NCBI GenBank assembly: GCA_027924645.1
Contig: BSBN01001484.1
Location: 186,001-250,000 of the forward strand
From: Cunninghamia lanceolata
Taxonomy: Eukaryota; Streptophyta; Pinopsida; Cupressales; Cupressaceae
DNA: 64,000 nucleotides
Direction of reading: 5' to 3'
Below the pieces are notes generated by a model. That model was given only the letters and a program-made list of their open reading frames with translations. It was not told where the DNA came from and did not search any database. Positions within the stretch are counted from its first letter, which is position 1; each line of letters begins with the position of its first letter. Both the position numbers and the translations under genes were made by a program. Below, one piece after another: positions 1 to 10,927 of the stretch.

Positions 1-720
1 ACACTGATTTGTTGCACTTCATCTTTCCTCTTCTCTTTATTCTGCTTTCCTTTCACATACCGGATCTATCTGGTTGTTTCTACTCTACTCTACACTTATT
101 CGCACAACTACAACATACAATGACACTTCTCACAACTAAATCCATCATGCATGTATATCTGTACAAGTAATTTCATCACCTTTCTAGTCGGCATCTGGAA
201 CAGTCTATTTTCTCACAAACTCTGTTCTGTTGGCTAAATCCTTGCTCATCAAGTAATGTGGATCAAGCATATACTTGTAGATATCATTAATCATGTCAGC
301 CAAACATAATCCAAGTCTTCATAACCTTTACCACTGTCAGAAACACATCCAGAAAGCAATCTGATGTTCTGTCAGTTAGTTCTTCCTCTGTTCACACTGT
401 TACTCAGGAATCCGGTATTTAACTATTCATATCTTTTTCCTTGTCCATCACCGGAGGCTAAATCCTTGGAATCTATTACTCAAGGTAGTCCTCTTGACTT
501 CCCCAAATCTACACTACACCAAGATACTTCTTCTGAGAGATTCAGACCAAACTGTTAGACCTTGCCACATGCTCTGTTCTTGTTCCCCGGACCACAACAA
601 TCTTCATTCTGACTTCCGGTGGAGCCACACCATGACTTGCGGATATGTGGGATGACCTTTGTTGCCATCAATGACAACAATCATGAATCCATATAGTGTC
701 TCTTGCCAACAGATACGTTG
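1..720. other. E1 internal region, no recognisable domain
   Basis: This stretch continues E1 downstream of its G-patch-like region. I translated the minus strand and saw only short broken frames without RT or RNase H motifs. A short plus-strand frame at 364-558 resembles nothing I know and is probably chance. Confidence 0.4.
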
Positions 721-1248
721 TCATTTACCATAGCCTAACCCTTGGGTATAAGGATTTATTGTCACTTGGACTAGTTCCACGATCCCTTGTTCATGAAGGC
801 TGATACCACCTTGTCCTTTGTAGCCCATGTTTTTGACAATTTTTGACCCTTTAACATAGATCTCTATTGGTATTGTGGGAGCTTCTTGGGCTGTTTCCTC
901 ATCTTTATATAGCCAAGATGATATGTCTTCGAGCACATCTTGATCAAGGAGATGTTTCCTCTCAAAGGTAGGTGATGGTTTGCACTTGATGACAACTATA
1001 TTGGCTTCTTCTTGCTTTGAGGTACCAAACATTTTAGGGTTGGGTAACATGCCCACACAAAAGGTGCCATGTAGGTCGTACTCCCCACATCCCATGTCAC
1101 TAAGCTTGATCTTGGCCTCGGGTGGTGGATGTGTTTGGGATGAAGTGGTGGCAATGTTGGCGGGGTCGATGTATGAGGTGGAATTTGTGGGATTGGCTTT
1201 GGTGATGGCTTTGTTATATGGATAGAAGGTGTGGTCATGGCCCTCCAA
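721..1248 (-). pseudogene. E1 G-patch-like region
   Basis: A 175-codon open frame whose C-terminal part has glycine-rich G-patch-like spacing: MGYKGQGGISLHEQGI near residue 140, then GLGYGK at the end. In Tat and Athila gypsy polyproteins a G-patch normally follows the protease, with a pattern such as MGY..G.GLG...QGI...GLGY, so position and motif agree. G-patch regions are nucleic-acid-binding; their role in plant retroelements is not settled. It follows E1's protease frame after a gap of about 230 bases containing stops, so the polyprotein is broken. An equivalent region occurs in N1 at 15753-15935. Confidence 0.6.
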
Positions 1249-1476
1249 GAAACTGCAGGATTAGAAGGGGCGGGGATTGGCATAGATAGTTACTTTCCTG
1301 CTGTTGTGAGGGAACTTGAGACATTGATGGAATGTAGAGGGGACCGCTTACATGGCATGGATCCATGGGTGGCTGAGAAGAATGTTGTAGGGGAGATCAA
1401 GATCAAGGATCTGACATTTTGTTTCCATTATCTTTTGTCCCACTTGAATAGGGAGTTTGATAGTACCCTCAGATAG

Positions 1477-2700
1477 TCATTTAGTGTCATCATACCCTTT
1501 GATTGTTATGCATTCACTGGCGTCTACAACCACATCTGAGTATCCCAATTGTTTTAGTAATTTAAGAGTACACAGGTTTAGGCCAAAGCCACCATCTATT
1601 AAGATTCTCTTAATGATATGTTTGTGGATACAGACGTTGATGTGTAAGGCATCATTATGTGAGTTTTGATATGCAGGGAGATCCTTTTCTGAGAAGGTGA
1701 GATGATGAGGTGCAGTGATGTGACCCACCATGGCTTGGAATTGATTCACATTGAGGTTGGTGGGAACTTGGGTCTCCAAGAGTGCTTTATCAAGGACATC
1801 TTTATGGAGAGGTGATGTGCGAAGCAGCTCGAGTATGGAGATCTGTGCAGGGGTCTTTCCTAGATGTTCTAGGAGATTGTACTGATTGGTAGGCGATGGG
1901 CGCATAGTTGGATGATTGGGTAGGGAATCTGATGTGGATGCGGGGGTTTGATCAGTGGTAGGGGTTGTGCGGATGGATATGCAGCCACAACGAGTTGTGA
2001 TGGCACAATTAGGTGCTTGAGCCCAAATGGTGATTGTGTTGATATGGTTAGATGATGGTTCTATCTGCCCTACAATAGAGTCATAGGATGCGGGAGGTGG
2101 GGTGATGTTATAGGTTTGATTGGATGAGGAGGCTTTGTTATGATTGGGTAGTGGATCCTTGTAAGCTCCTAGATTAGCATTAGGTGATGGTTGGGTGCTT
2201 TGCTCAAGATTGACTTTGTTCTGATCGATGAGGTCTTGCACACAATGCTTTAACTTCATGCAATCAGTGGTCTTATGTCCCACAATGTGGTGGTGATCGC
2301 AATAATCATTTTCATTGTACCATGCCACTTTTAGCTCACTCTCTTGGTGGGGTTTAACAGATGGGAGAGTGATCAAACCTTGCTTTAGACATCTATCGAG
2401 GATATCTTCAATGGGTTCCCCTAAAGGTGTGAATTGTCTTTGAGGTTTGTTTTGTTTAAATTGCCCTCTTTGGGTATTTGTATTGGTGGTATATGTATTT
2501 GAGGGTGTTTGATTTTGTACATGTTGGATGGCTTTCACATCAGTGATGCCGTCGTTCAAGGTGTTTTTGTTCTTTCCCCAATAACGTGGCTTCTCATTTG
2601 ATTGCATGCTATTGTTGTGGTTGTTGTTGTTGTTGTTGGGGATGTTGATGTTGAGTTTGTTGTTGTTGTTGTTGGACTTGTAGTCATATAATTTGATCAA
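1477..2700 (-). pseudogene. E1 gag C-terminus and aspartic protease
   Basis: A 407-codon open frame. The N-terminus is asparagine-rich, encoded by a GTT/AAC microsatellite at 2614-2670. Around residues 125-150 a Cys/His cluster (DYCDHHHIVGHKTTDC) resembles a degenerate zinc knuckle. Around residues 285-300 is the linker YNLLEHLGKTPAQISILELL, a conserved block just before the protease in Tat-type gypsy polyproteins. Near residue 370 comes LIDGGFGLNLC, aligned with the protease active site usually written IDNGSALNVC; the Asp is kept. The C-terminal KGYDDTK matches the family's IRAFDGT-like strand. The frame stops at 1477, before any RT. It was probably once continuous with the gag frame at 2829-3302. 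Confidence 0.75.
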
Positions 2701-2828
2701 GCCCTTGGCAATGAGGGTTGTTCTATGGTAGTACCTTTGTCGATGACTTCTTCAAAGGTAGATGCACAAAGGATCTGTAAATGAAACCCTATTTCCTGAT
2801 TGAGGTTAGTCACAAACATGGTGACGAG

Positions 2829-3302
2829 TTATTTTTTAGGAATTGGCCAAGGGAGTTTTCTTGCTAAGTTTCTCCACCTCTGCAAGAAGGAAGCGAAGGA
2901 TTCTCCACTTTTTTGTTTTGTGTTGCAAAGGTCTATCATAGATATTTCATGCTCAAAGTTATAGGAGAAATGATTCACAAATTTTTTCGCGAGCTCAGGG
3001 AAAGACCTAATGCCCGGGGGAAGATGTGCGAACCATTCAGTGGCTTGATTGTTGAGGCTTCGTGGAAATAGTCTCATTAGATATGTGTCATTGTTTGAGA
3101 CTTCTAAGCAAGCGAGGTAAAACTCCCTAAGATGATCCCTAGGGTCTCCCTTTCCCTTGTATTTGTCAAATTTGGGTGTTTCAAAATTTTTTGGGAAAGG
3201 GGGCATGTACAGTGTCTGATCAAATGGATAGGGACAAATATCCTCAAAGGAATAGTGCTTGCGCTTGCCCCCAGTTTGCATATCGTCTACCTTTTGAATC
3301 AA
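2829..3302 (-). pseudogene. E1 gag capsid core (Retrotrans_gag)
   Basis: A 157-codon frame with the canonical plant gypsy Gag capsid pattern: PFPKNFETPKFDKYKGKGDP near residue 37, then DHLREFYLACLEVSNND, LMRLFPRSLNNQATEWFAHL, and SFASFLQRWRNLARKL at the C-terminus. These correspond to the PF03732 blocks (F.KFDKYNG..DP..HL..F, LF..SL...A..W, QSFxxFVxRWR). Capsid core assembles virus-like particles in the cytoplasm. It ends just upstream of a stop-rich stretch leading into the protease frame. The upstream Gag N-terminus is in the low-complexity frame at 3669-4130. Confidence 0.88.
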
Positions 3303-3668
3303 GGCCTGTACAACGGTTGTGAGATCCAGGGTTGGTGGTAGTTGAGGTGTGTAGGTTTGCTGATGGATGAGGTGTTGGGGATTGGGTGGTGTTTGATGTT
3401 GGAGGTTTTGGGAGATTGTGTTTTGGTATTGTGGGGTGGTGTTTTGGTTGAGTTGTGCGAGATGTTGTTGGTAAGTGTGGATTTGTTGGAGAATATGGGG
3501 AGGTATTTGAGGGTTGGGATTATGATGTGTTGATGATGCTAGGGGGTTTTGTAGATATGTGAGATGAGAAGGATTGACATTGGATGGGTTGATGTTAGAT
3601 GGGTTGACATGAGATGGATTGATGTTGGATGGGTTGGTCGTGTTTAAAGGTGGTTGTGAAAAGAATTG

Positions 3669-4130
3669 TCATATGTAGGCTATGGTTTGAGGGTTAAGTG
3701 GAGGCACACTTGTGGAAGCACTTGTGTGCGTGAGGTTCCCTTGTATGCCTAAGGTGATTTGCGGAATGGAAGAGTTTACGGCAGTTGTGGTAGTGGATGT
3801 GTTGATGGGTTGGGAGGTGGTAGGATTGGAGACAGTTGTGGGGATTATAGATGTGGTAATATTAGAGCTTGTGGTGGCTGTAGATACGGTGGGAGTTGAG
3901 GTTTGTGAGATGATAGGTTGGGTGTTTGATGTAGATGGTTGGGAGGATGTGGCAGGATTAATGTTAGAGGTGGATGGTTGGGACGATGTCATGTTGTGGG
4001 GTGGTTGGGTAGCAATTTTAAGGAGGTAGTCAAGATATCTATTTGGATCCGACCTTAGGATTTTGTCAAGTAGGTCCATGCTATCGGCGTCTTGTGTAAA
4101 GCTCAAAACATTTAGAGCACCTTGGGACAT
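3669..4130 (-). pseudogene. E1 gag N-terminal region, Ser/Thr/Pro-rich
   Basis: A 153-codon frame starting MSQGALNVLSFTQDADSMDL, a plausible Gag N-terminus because a related opening (short alpha-helical block, then low complexity) precedes the capsid core in many Tat elements. The rest is dominated by Ser, Thr, Pro, Asn and Gln in TSQPSTSN-like repeats and is probably disordered. A 366-base gap to the capsid frame also encodes low-complexity protein with stops. The plus-strand frame over the same bases is a shadow. Confidence 0.55.
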
Positions 4131-5560
4131 GGTGGGGACGTTTGTGATGGTGGTGGTGGTTGCAAGAAATGGAAGGGATTTTCATTGGGATTATATGTCA
4201 GGATTTGAAAGACCATAGGTGGATTGTGTGTTTGGTTGGTTGGTAGGTTGTTGTTGTTGGTAGTAAGCATTCCTATGCCCATGTATTGTCCAAAATCTAC
4301 CATTGCTTGATTCTTCTTGTGTTGTGATCTAGTTATGGGCATGCAAGTGTATGAATTTGATTTTGAGATGGATGAAAGGGGGATGGCGACCTTAGAGAAT
4401 TTGGATTGATTTGTTGGACCCGAAAGAGGATGTGGTAGTGGAATGGAAGATGAAAGGGTGATTGTAGCATGATAAAGGATAGATTTCTCACTTCTAAGAT
4501 GATTCTCCAAAAAAGTGTCAATCTAGGGATGATACGAGTGGGTGCTATTGATGTTTTACAGTGTTTTGGACCAAAATGGTAGATGAGAGATGAAGTTTGC
4601 TTGAGGATGATTTGACAAAAGGGATTTTGATGTTGATTTGGATGGTGATATTTTTGGATGAACTAGATGTTTGGTATGAGAGATTAGGATGATGTTTTTG
4701 AAAAGGATTTGATGGTCAATGAATGAGCTTTAGTAAGATCTAGTTTTGTGTCACACAAATGGATGTTTTTCTTTGTTTGGGGTAGACTAATGACCTTACA
4801 CAGAAGGATGATTTTTACCTAAAAGGTTGACTAATGACTCTTCAAGAAAAATATGATGTAAAAGATGAAATCTAGATCTAGCCTTAGCTCAAAGGGATGA
4901 CGAGTTTTGGATTTTGATTGATGGTTTTTTGATGGGTGTTTGGGTTTTTTTTAAGATTTTGGATATGTTTTTTATGAAAGAAACGAGATGATTTTGGAAT
5001 GATTTCTTGTAACAAGGATGTTTGTTTGGTCCAAAAGGTATGCAAAGATTAATGAGGAGTAATGGATATGATATTAAGTGGATTATGGCATTAGCAAAGG
5101 GTCCAATAATGATAATGATTGATTCTCTAAGGTCAAAATGAAGGTATGATTGGAAAGTTTTAGATAAAATGAGTGGGGTATGGACGGATTTTTGGAAGGT
5201 GGTTATGGATTATGGCAAAGTAGGTCCTAAAGATCACAATGGGATTTTCTCTGGTTTTAGGCAAGTTAATCTGCAAATAGCGCCAATCCACAGATGAAAT
5301 GGCACCAAAAGCAGATAGAGATGGCACTGAAATAGGTCAGTGTTGGTCAAGGCTCTGAAAAAGTTGGATTTTGTTGGCAGATTTGGATTTGTTTTGATAT
5401 GAAGTTTGATCAGATGATTTTTATTATCTCTTGGAAAGTTTCTTAAAAGCACTTCAAGCATAATAAGACACAATATCCAAGATTTTGTTTGTGAAAAGAC
5501 GTGTGATTTTCTTAAACAAGCACTTTGCACAACCTAAGGTGAAGATATGACAGTATTTGT
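4131..5560. other. E1 untranslated leader between LTR and gag
   Basis: No supported gene. Short minus-strand frames at 4112-4510 and 5234-5530 carry no known motif. The stretch is G/T-rich on the plus strand, with ATAGCG-type units at 5275-5340 like those in the LTR-proximal array. It would be the 5' leader of E1. A tRNA-3'-end-like plus-strand string (GAATCCCCTAGTTGCGCC, about 5560-5577) could be the primer-binding site, but I cannot assign a tRNA. Confidence 0.4.
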
Positions 5561-5852
5561 TGAATCCCCTAGTTGCGCCTATTCAAAGCGGGTAGCTCCA
5601 GGATCTTCATAGCACTGGGTCCCCCTTATAGTGCACTCACTTCTCATGCATACCAAGATCCAGGTTTCCATGAAGGCTTGTCCCTCACCAAACCTTAGGA
5701 TTGTCCCTGCTACCTCGACTAAGAATCGCATGAATCGGGGCTGTTTCAAAGGTTTCCATTCTGCGTCAACAAATAGAAGGTTTTTGGCTTGCTAAAACAA
5801 AGGTTCGTAGTAAGTGCATTCGTTTAGGTGGCCATACGTGCGGCAATGCTAC

Positions 5853-5898
5853 TCTCCATTATGGAGTCTCCCAGCCTCCAAGGGTTATGCCTTGGAGG
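5853..5898. other. Two adjacent hairpins in E1 LTR
   Basis: CTCCATTATGGAG at 5853-5865 is followed by CCTCCAAGG (5875-5883), a six-base loop, and CCTTGGAGG (5890-5898), a perfect nine-base stem. They lie in the presumed transcribed R/U5 part of the LTR. Packaging or polyadenylation roles are possible but unproven. Confidence 0.6.
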
Positions 5899-6718
5899 GT
5901 TTTGGGGGAGGTTGGTTGTCGGTATGACACAACAACACCTGTTGCTTGTGACTTTCGTCACAAACACATTATTTTATGTAGCGGCTTGAAAGAGCTTGGC
6001 TTTAGCTTGTTGCCACTTGGGTCATTCCCACCTTTCAAAGTGGGTTGGCAGGCCCTCTAAAGGATTAACAAAAGCAACACAACCACAAAAATACTTTTGA
6101 TCCCCAAGTTCATACAAGGATGCGAGGGGAGAGCATACGCATATTTTGTGCTTGTATCATGCTAAACAAGGTTTATTTTAGTTCTTTGGATTATGTTGGG
6201 GGTGATTTATGGAAGTGTTGTGAGAAGTTTTTGATTCTCAAGGTCACCAATGGTGTGAGGGAAGAGCATACACTTTTCACGCCACAAACATCATCACGAA
6301 AACACTTCACACAAATTTGATTTGTTTTCTTGTTTAGATGAGTGAAAAATGCAGATTGTTGTTCTTTTTAATCCAATGAGTTTATTGATGCACTTTGTGG
6401 TTCTTTTTAAAAGCCCAAAATCGAAATGTTTGTGGATTTGTTGGCAAACACTTGTGAGTTTTATAGCACCAAATTCAAATGTTGTTTAAGCTAGGGCACA
6501 CAAAGATTTGTTTGTTGGTTGTTGATCGATTTTATTGTACCAAATTGAAATGTTTGTTTCTAAGCTAACATGCAAGGGTTCTTTTTAAGTCCCAATTGAA
6601 GTGTTTTTTTAAAACTAAAGATAAACACCCTGTAAAAATTTGTTAGTGGCTGCAAAATGATGGTGATGACTTGCAAACAACTTATCAGTCCCTGTACAGA
6701 ACACAAAGTTAGCCTGTA

Positions 6719-7435
6719 AACATAGCGCTAAAATAGAGACCAGATGGCACAACTGTGGATAGAAAATGGCGCTATTGACAGAAATGACCAAGAAAACCTG
6801 ACACCCTAGACAATAGCACTGATATACATACAGATAGCGTCGATTCACCAAATAGCGATAAAATAGTATACAAATCGCGCCAGAATACAAGATAGCACTA
6901 AAACAACATATAGAATGCGCCAGAATAGATGATAGCACTACAATAGTTTGCAGAAGGTGGTAAAATAGTAGATAGCGCTAATGTGTATAGAACAAGGTGC
7001 CACTGCGCATGCAGTTGAACAGTCTGGTCAACAGTCAAAAATAGCGCTGCTCTAGGTGTCGATAGCGTTGATACGAGCTTGAACTTGTCTATCCTGCAAA
7101 ACAGAGGCCTTCCTAGTCAAACTAGAGGATTAGACTGCAAAGATAGGACCTAGTTAGTCTTATTAGCCTAATGAATGGAAAACAAGACAAGATAAATGCC
7201 AAAATATGTGTTTGTTTCTTTAAGAAAATTTTGGCATAACCTCCCCCTCTTCGTTCAAGATTCCTGCAAAAATAGAGTACAGAAAACCCTAGAAAATAGC
7301 ATGAAGAATAACAATTAGATAGATTTTTGAGTGAATTTTAAGAGAGAAAATGCTCTGTCAGATAGCATTAAAATAGAATATAGCACTAAAATGTGCCAAA
7401 GATGGCACCACTGCGCAGGTAGATAGCACCAGACT
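6719..7435. repeat. Dispersed ATAGCGCT motif array
   Basis: The octamer ATAGCGCT and near variants (ATAGCACT, ATGGCGCT, ATAGCGTC, ATGGCACC) recur more than 15 times, often followed by AAAATAG, at irregular spacing of about 20-60 bases. More units lie at 5275-5340. The array is downstream of the E1 TATA box on the minus strand, so it would be transcribed. Confidence 0.75.
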
Positions 7436-7773
7436 TGCAAAAACACATCTCAAACACAAAAACTCACAAAATTTGATTAGATTTAGACCTTGTGGGTCCT
7501 ATCGGGCATGCCAATGTGATTAGGAAATCCAAATGAAGGTTAAAAACAAACTAAATGCATACAAACAAGAAGTTATACCTTTCACAAATAAAGACCCAAT
7601 CTCATCAAAGGGAAAGAAGCTTTGCACCCAAGAGCTCCTAAGATATACCCTAGATGATGAAGACAAATGTGAAATAGTCTATCCTAATTGCAACTCACAA
7701 GCTAGCTCAATAGATATTTTGGCATGGTAACATTACATAAAAATTGGATGGATAAATGGGTTGGATGATGCTG

Positions 7774-7781
7774 TATTTATA
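7774..7781 (-). promoter_or_regulatory. E1 LTR TATA box
   Basis: Minus-strand TATAAATA in the context CCTATAAATACAGCATCATCC, about 810 bases into the LTR from its TGTAGACACC end. This is the strongest TATA box in the LTR and marks the probable U3/R boundary. Confidence 0.6.
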
Positions 7782-8596
7782 GGCATTTTGGGAGAGGTTT
7801 TGATCCAAGGGTTGAGATTGATTTGGGAGATCAATGGTGGAGGATGAAAGTGATGTGGAGGGCCCAGATTTCATCTTGGAGGAATGGAGGGCTAGGAATA
7901 AATGTGAATCTTATATTTATTTTGGGAAAAGGGTGAATTAAATGAGTATGGGTGAGATGGAATATATGTGAATTAAAAATTCACATGGGCAAGGGTAAAT
8001 TGAATTAAAAATTCATTTGGGGATAAGTGGAGATAAATGAGGTATGGCATGGGTAAGGGGTGTAAGAGGAATTAAATGTGAGGTAGGACATATTTATATT
8101 AAAAATTGATTTATGTAGAATATATTTGAATTTTTAATTTGGAGGATGTGAGGAAGGGTGTTAAGCTAGGTTTGACTACTTTAATGAGAGGTTAGGATTA
8201 ATTTAAATAAGGTTTTATTTAATTAATCCTAAGGCTAGGATGAGATAGGCTAGGGTAGGCAATTAAATAATGGCTATTTAATTACCTAGGGTAGGGATAG
8301 GTCAATTAATAGGCTGAATTAATTAGTTAAACATGATTTAGCTAATTAATTGGATTTAGTGAGGAGGGAGAAATTGGCCAAATAAATATTGCATATTTAT
8401 TTAATCAATTGGCTAAGGTTTGAACTATTAAATTAATAAAATTAATCCAATTGTTGGGGATAAAATGATGTAAAATTGGGCGATGAAGGGATAATTAATT
8501 AAATAAAAATTTAATTAATTTATTAGAAGGGAAATTGGTATGTTTAGGGATATCGGGAGTCAGTTCGATGATGAAGACAATTTTAGGTGTCTACAA

Positions 8597-8988
8597 GATC
8601 AATCAAGCACTTAACAGAGTTGTTGGACACAGTCAAAGCCACCAGGAAAATGCTAAAGAAGCATAAAAAGTTTTTTGATGACATGGCCAAGGAGTTGACT
8701 TATTTTTGTAGACTGCAAGGAACATATTTGCCACAATTTTGGAGGTAGGACAGGTCATTAAAAAGCTTGGAGGAATGGAAGCATGAATGCTCACAACTCA
8801 CGATTCCAATTATTCTTGAGATCAATGAGGATGAGGACAGAGTCATCAATAATTTGAGCTCAACTCTAGATGAAATCTTGAGGATTGAATTTGAAATGGA
8901 AACAATCACCACTCTTATCTCCCTCACCTCAAATCAAGAATATATAGATTATTTGGCAAATGTGCATCAGTTCTTTCCACCTCAATAA
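8597..8988 (+). pseudogene. U-ORF C-terminal fragment (copy A), unknown protein
   Basis: Colinear with the C-terminal 130 codons of copy B (34852-35243), from SIKHLTELLD through KKFFDDMAKELTYFCRLQGT to an end reading LANVHQFFPPQ then stop. One in-frame TAG at 8748 corresponds to CAG (Gln) in copy B, a C-to-T change; conversely copy A keeps a CAA codon that is TAA in copy B. I do not recognise the protein. It is alpha-helical in appearance, with no signal peptide or membrane segment. Its position within the LTR, upstream of the LTR TATA box, is the notable point. E1 truncates it on the left. Confidence 0.75.
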
Positions 8989-9367
8989 TAACAAGGCACT
9001 CTCTTTCAAATTTTGTTAGCCAGTGAGACAACCTTTCCAATGTTGTAATCATGAGAGGTCATCGGTTGAAATAAGAATGAAATTGAATGTATGTCATATG
9101 CATTTCATTTGGCCAATAGGTGGCACTTGTGCTCCTTTCATCATTCTGAGGTAATGCAGTTGTCCAAACATGTGGTTGCAAATTCCAAGCATGGGCAAAG
9201 TCAGTTTTTGAGGAAATGAACATCTTCTTCGAACTTTGTGCCATCTCCAACAGTGTTCTTTGTAAAAGGAGATATATTTTGTCTTCTAGTACCTAAAAAA
9301 TACCTTTTGGCATATTCTATTTATAACAAGAATTGTACATGGCCCATAGTTTGTGGCTCCCTTGTTC

Positions 9368-9375
9368 TATAAAAG
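9368..9375 (+). promoter_or_regulatory. T 5' LTR TATA box
   Basis: TATAAAAG in CTTGTTCTATAAAAGGGAA. It is conserved in the 3' LTR (35620-35627) and in the diverged minus-strand copy (55509-55502) with the preceding GCTTGTTGCT. It lies about 380 bases after the U-ORF stop and 900 before the LTR end, so it is probably the promoter for the genomic RNA. Confidence 0.7.
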
Positions 9376-10274
9376 GGAATTCAAGGCCATTTGAAAAAGG
9401 GTTCGAATCTTCTAAGTCTTAGGTCTTAGCTATTTTGGATAGTTCAATGTGTTGTATCAGGGGAAGGGGAAATATTATGTCTGATCAAATATACTCTATG
9501 TATTAATTTTTGATTAAAATGGAAAATATGAGTACATGAAATTTGATTTTTATTGTCTCCATATATTGTATTTAATCTCTTAGTAAGATTAAATAGAAAG
9601 TTTGTTTAACCTCATCTCTGTGTTAATGACATAGCTTAGTTCTCTTTTCTTAGCATTTGCTTTAGTAGCAAATTAAATTGCTAATTAATATGGATTAAGA
9701 AGTTATTCTGAATGCAATGTATTGGATCTTCAAGTAGAATTTTAGTTAGAATTCATACCATGATTATGTAAATGCAAGGCATCTACATTAAGCATCTTGT
9801 GATTAAATTTCTTGATCAATATGGTATGTCTATTGTATGAAATTGACTCTATACCCAGATAGGCACTGGTCAGGAAGTTGAGCCATATCAGAACTGAACC
9901 AACTTTGAAAAACCAATCTGAATACCATTTCCATTTCCTTATTATTTTAGGAGTAGATTAGATTTAGAATTTGTTCTCAATACTAACATGAATTGATTTA
10001 CCAAAGGATCAACCCAATCTGATAGGGATCATTCATTTCCTTGGCATAATTTTATTGAGAACCCTCTGTTTAAATAACAACAACCTGTATGTGTCAAGAA
10101 TACTTTTAGATTTTGTGTAGGTACACCCACCTTGGTCTTGCAGAACCAAAAGTGTAGAGGATTTCAACTCTTTGTTGAATCATGTTCGTTGGCCATTGAC
10201 GTAGAGTCCTTGATCATAAGAAATTGGTTTAATCTTTAAAGGATTTAGATAATCAGTTGGAGGAACCAACAAAT

Positions 10275-10291
10275 TGGTGACTTTACTGGGG
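10275..10291 (+). promoter_or_regulatory. T primer-binding site (tRNA-Arg type, decayed)
   Basis: TGGTGACTTTACTGGGG lies three bases after the LTR end. It differs from the Tat-clade site TGGCGACTCTGCTGGGG (known pattern) mainly by transitions expected from cytosine deamination. It primes minus-strand cDNA synthesis. Confidence 0.7.
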
Positions 10292-10927
10292 ACACTTAGT
10301 CTATAATTGTCAAGAATTAGTCCAGTGGTCTGTCATGGGTGTTTAGAGTTTGCACATGTGCAGTGCATTATCATTCCCTTTAGAGGGTGGTGACTCTGAT
10401 ATTCTCCTTACTAGTTGATCAAGGAAGAAAATAATTGTGTATGAAAAGGGAAATGTCCTTTTATATTTCTAGAGCTATTACATCTAGACATTTTAGTATT
10501 CAAGTTTAGAGAGCTTCAATTTATTATCTGTATAAAAAATACTATTCGGTGCATTCACCTTATGTTTCCCATCTTGGGTGGTGACTCTGCAATATCTCTG
10601 AACTAGTGAAAACTAAAGAAAATACCAAAGCAGAAGGATTCATGGGAGAAGATCACTGCAGCAGGGGCATCCCAACAAGCCTGTGAGTTCAGAGCCTACA
10701 AATCAAAGATGGAAGGCTAAGGAATCTGGTGAGTACACTCCCCCTCTTGTTAATGACCTTATTACAATGACAAAACCTCTCTTAGGTGGTTATAGAAATA
10801 ACTTACAGATAAGAGAAGAACAAAAGGAGCATGGTATTTCTTACATTTCTTGAAATGTTCTTGAGGGTGATATTGATTATGATGGTGATGAAATGTTTTA
10901 TGTTGAGCACCCCCTATTTCTTAGAGT
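10292..10927 (+). other. T 5' leader
   Basis: No supported frame. It contains two stretches resembling the primer-site region again (GGTGGTGACTCTG at about 10387 and 10579), suggesting small duplications or read-in of related elements. It leads into gag. Confidence 0.45.

Larger units (their letters stand above)
1..8595 (-). mobile_element. E1: Tat-like Ty3/gypsy LTR retrotransposon, partial, degenerate
   Basis: Read on the minus strand the element opens at 8595 with TGTAGACACC, followed by a long AT-rich LTR with a TATA box, then a gag region, a protease region and a G-patch-like region, in that order toward position 1. RT, RNase H, integrase and the other LTR would lie left of the window or be missing. 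The gag, protease and G-patch order and the residues around the protease match plant Tat/Athila-type gypsy elements (known family pattern). All reading frames are broken. The insertion point at 8595/8596 interrupts sequence otherwise continuous in the homologous copy near 34850, so E1 is younger than the T element it sits in. Confidence 0.85.
5561..8595 (-). repeat. E1 5' LTR (approximate inner edge)
   Basis: The outer edge at 8595 is clear: minus-strand TGTAGACACC against a sequence continuous elsewhere in the window. The inner edge is a guess based on the tRNA-like string near 5560-5577. From 8595 downward it holds an AT-rich U3 with short TTAATTAA-type repeats (about 8080-8540), a TATA box at 7781-7774, and an R/U5-like part with the ATAGCGCT array and two hairpins. 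A length of about 3 kb is within the range of Tat LTRs. The matching LTR is outside the window. Confidence 0.6.
8596..10271 (+). repeat. T 5' LTR, 3' portion
   Basis: Direct repeat of 34850-36512; over the first 90 bases I count about eight differences, mostly transitions. It begins in coding sequence for the unidentified U-ORF protein (8597-8988), continues through a non-coding part with a TATA box at 9368, and ends CCAACA at 10271 immediately before the primer-binding-like site. The 5' portion is displaced by E1 and lies left of the window. Confidence 0.87.

Noticed and set aside
980..1476. Plus-strand open frames over the E1 G-patch and protease region
   Set aside because: They are opposite-strand shadows of the minus-strand retroelement frames, with no motif of their own.
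5561..5577. Definite primer-binding site for E1
   Set aside because: The string looks like a tRNA 3' end but does not match a tRNA I can name, and the LTR end beside it is not a clean CA; kept only as a tentative note.
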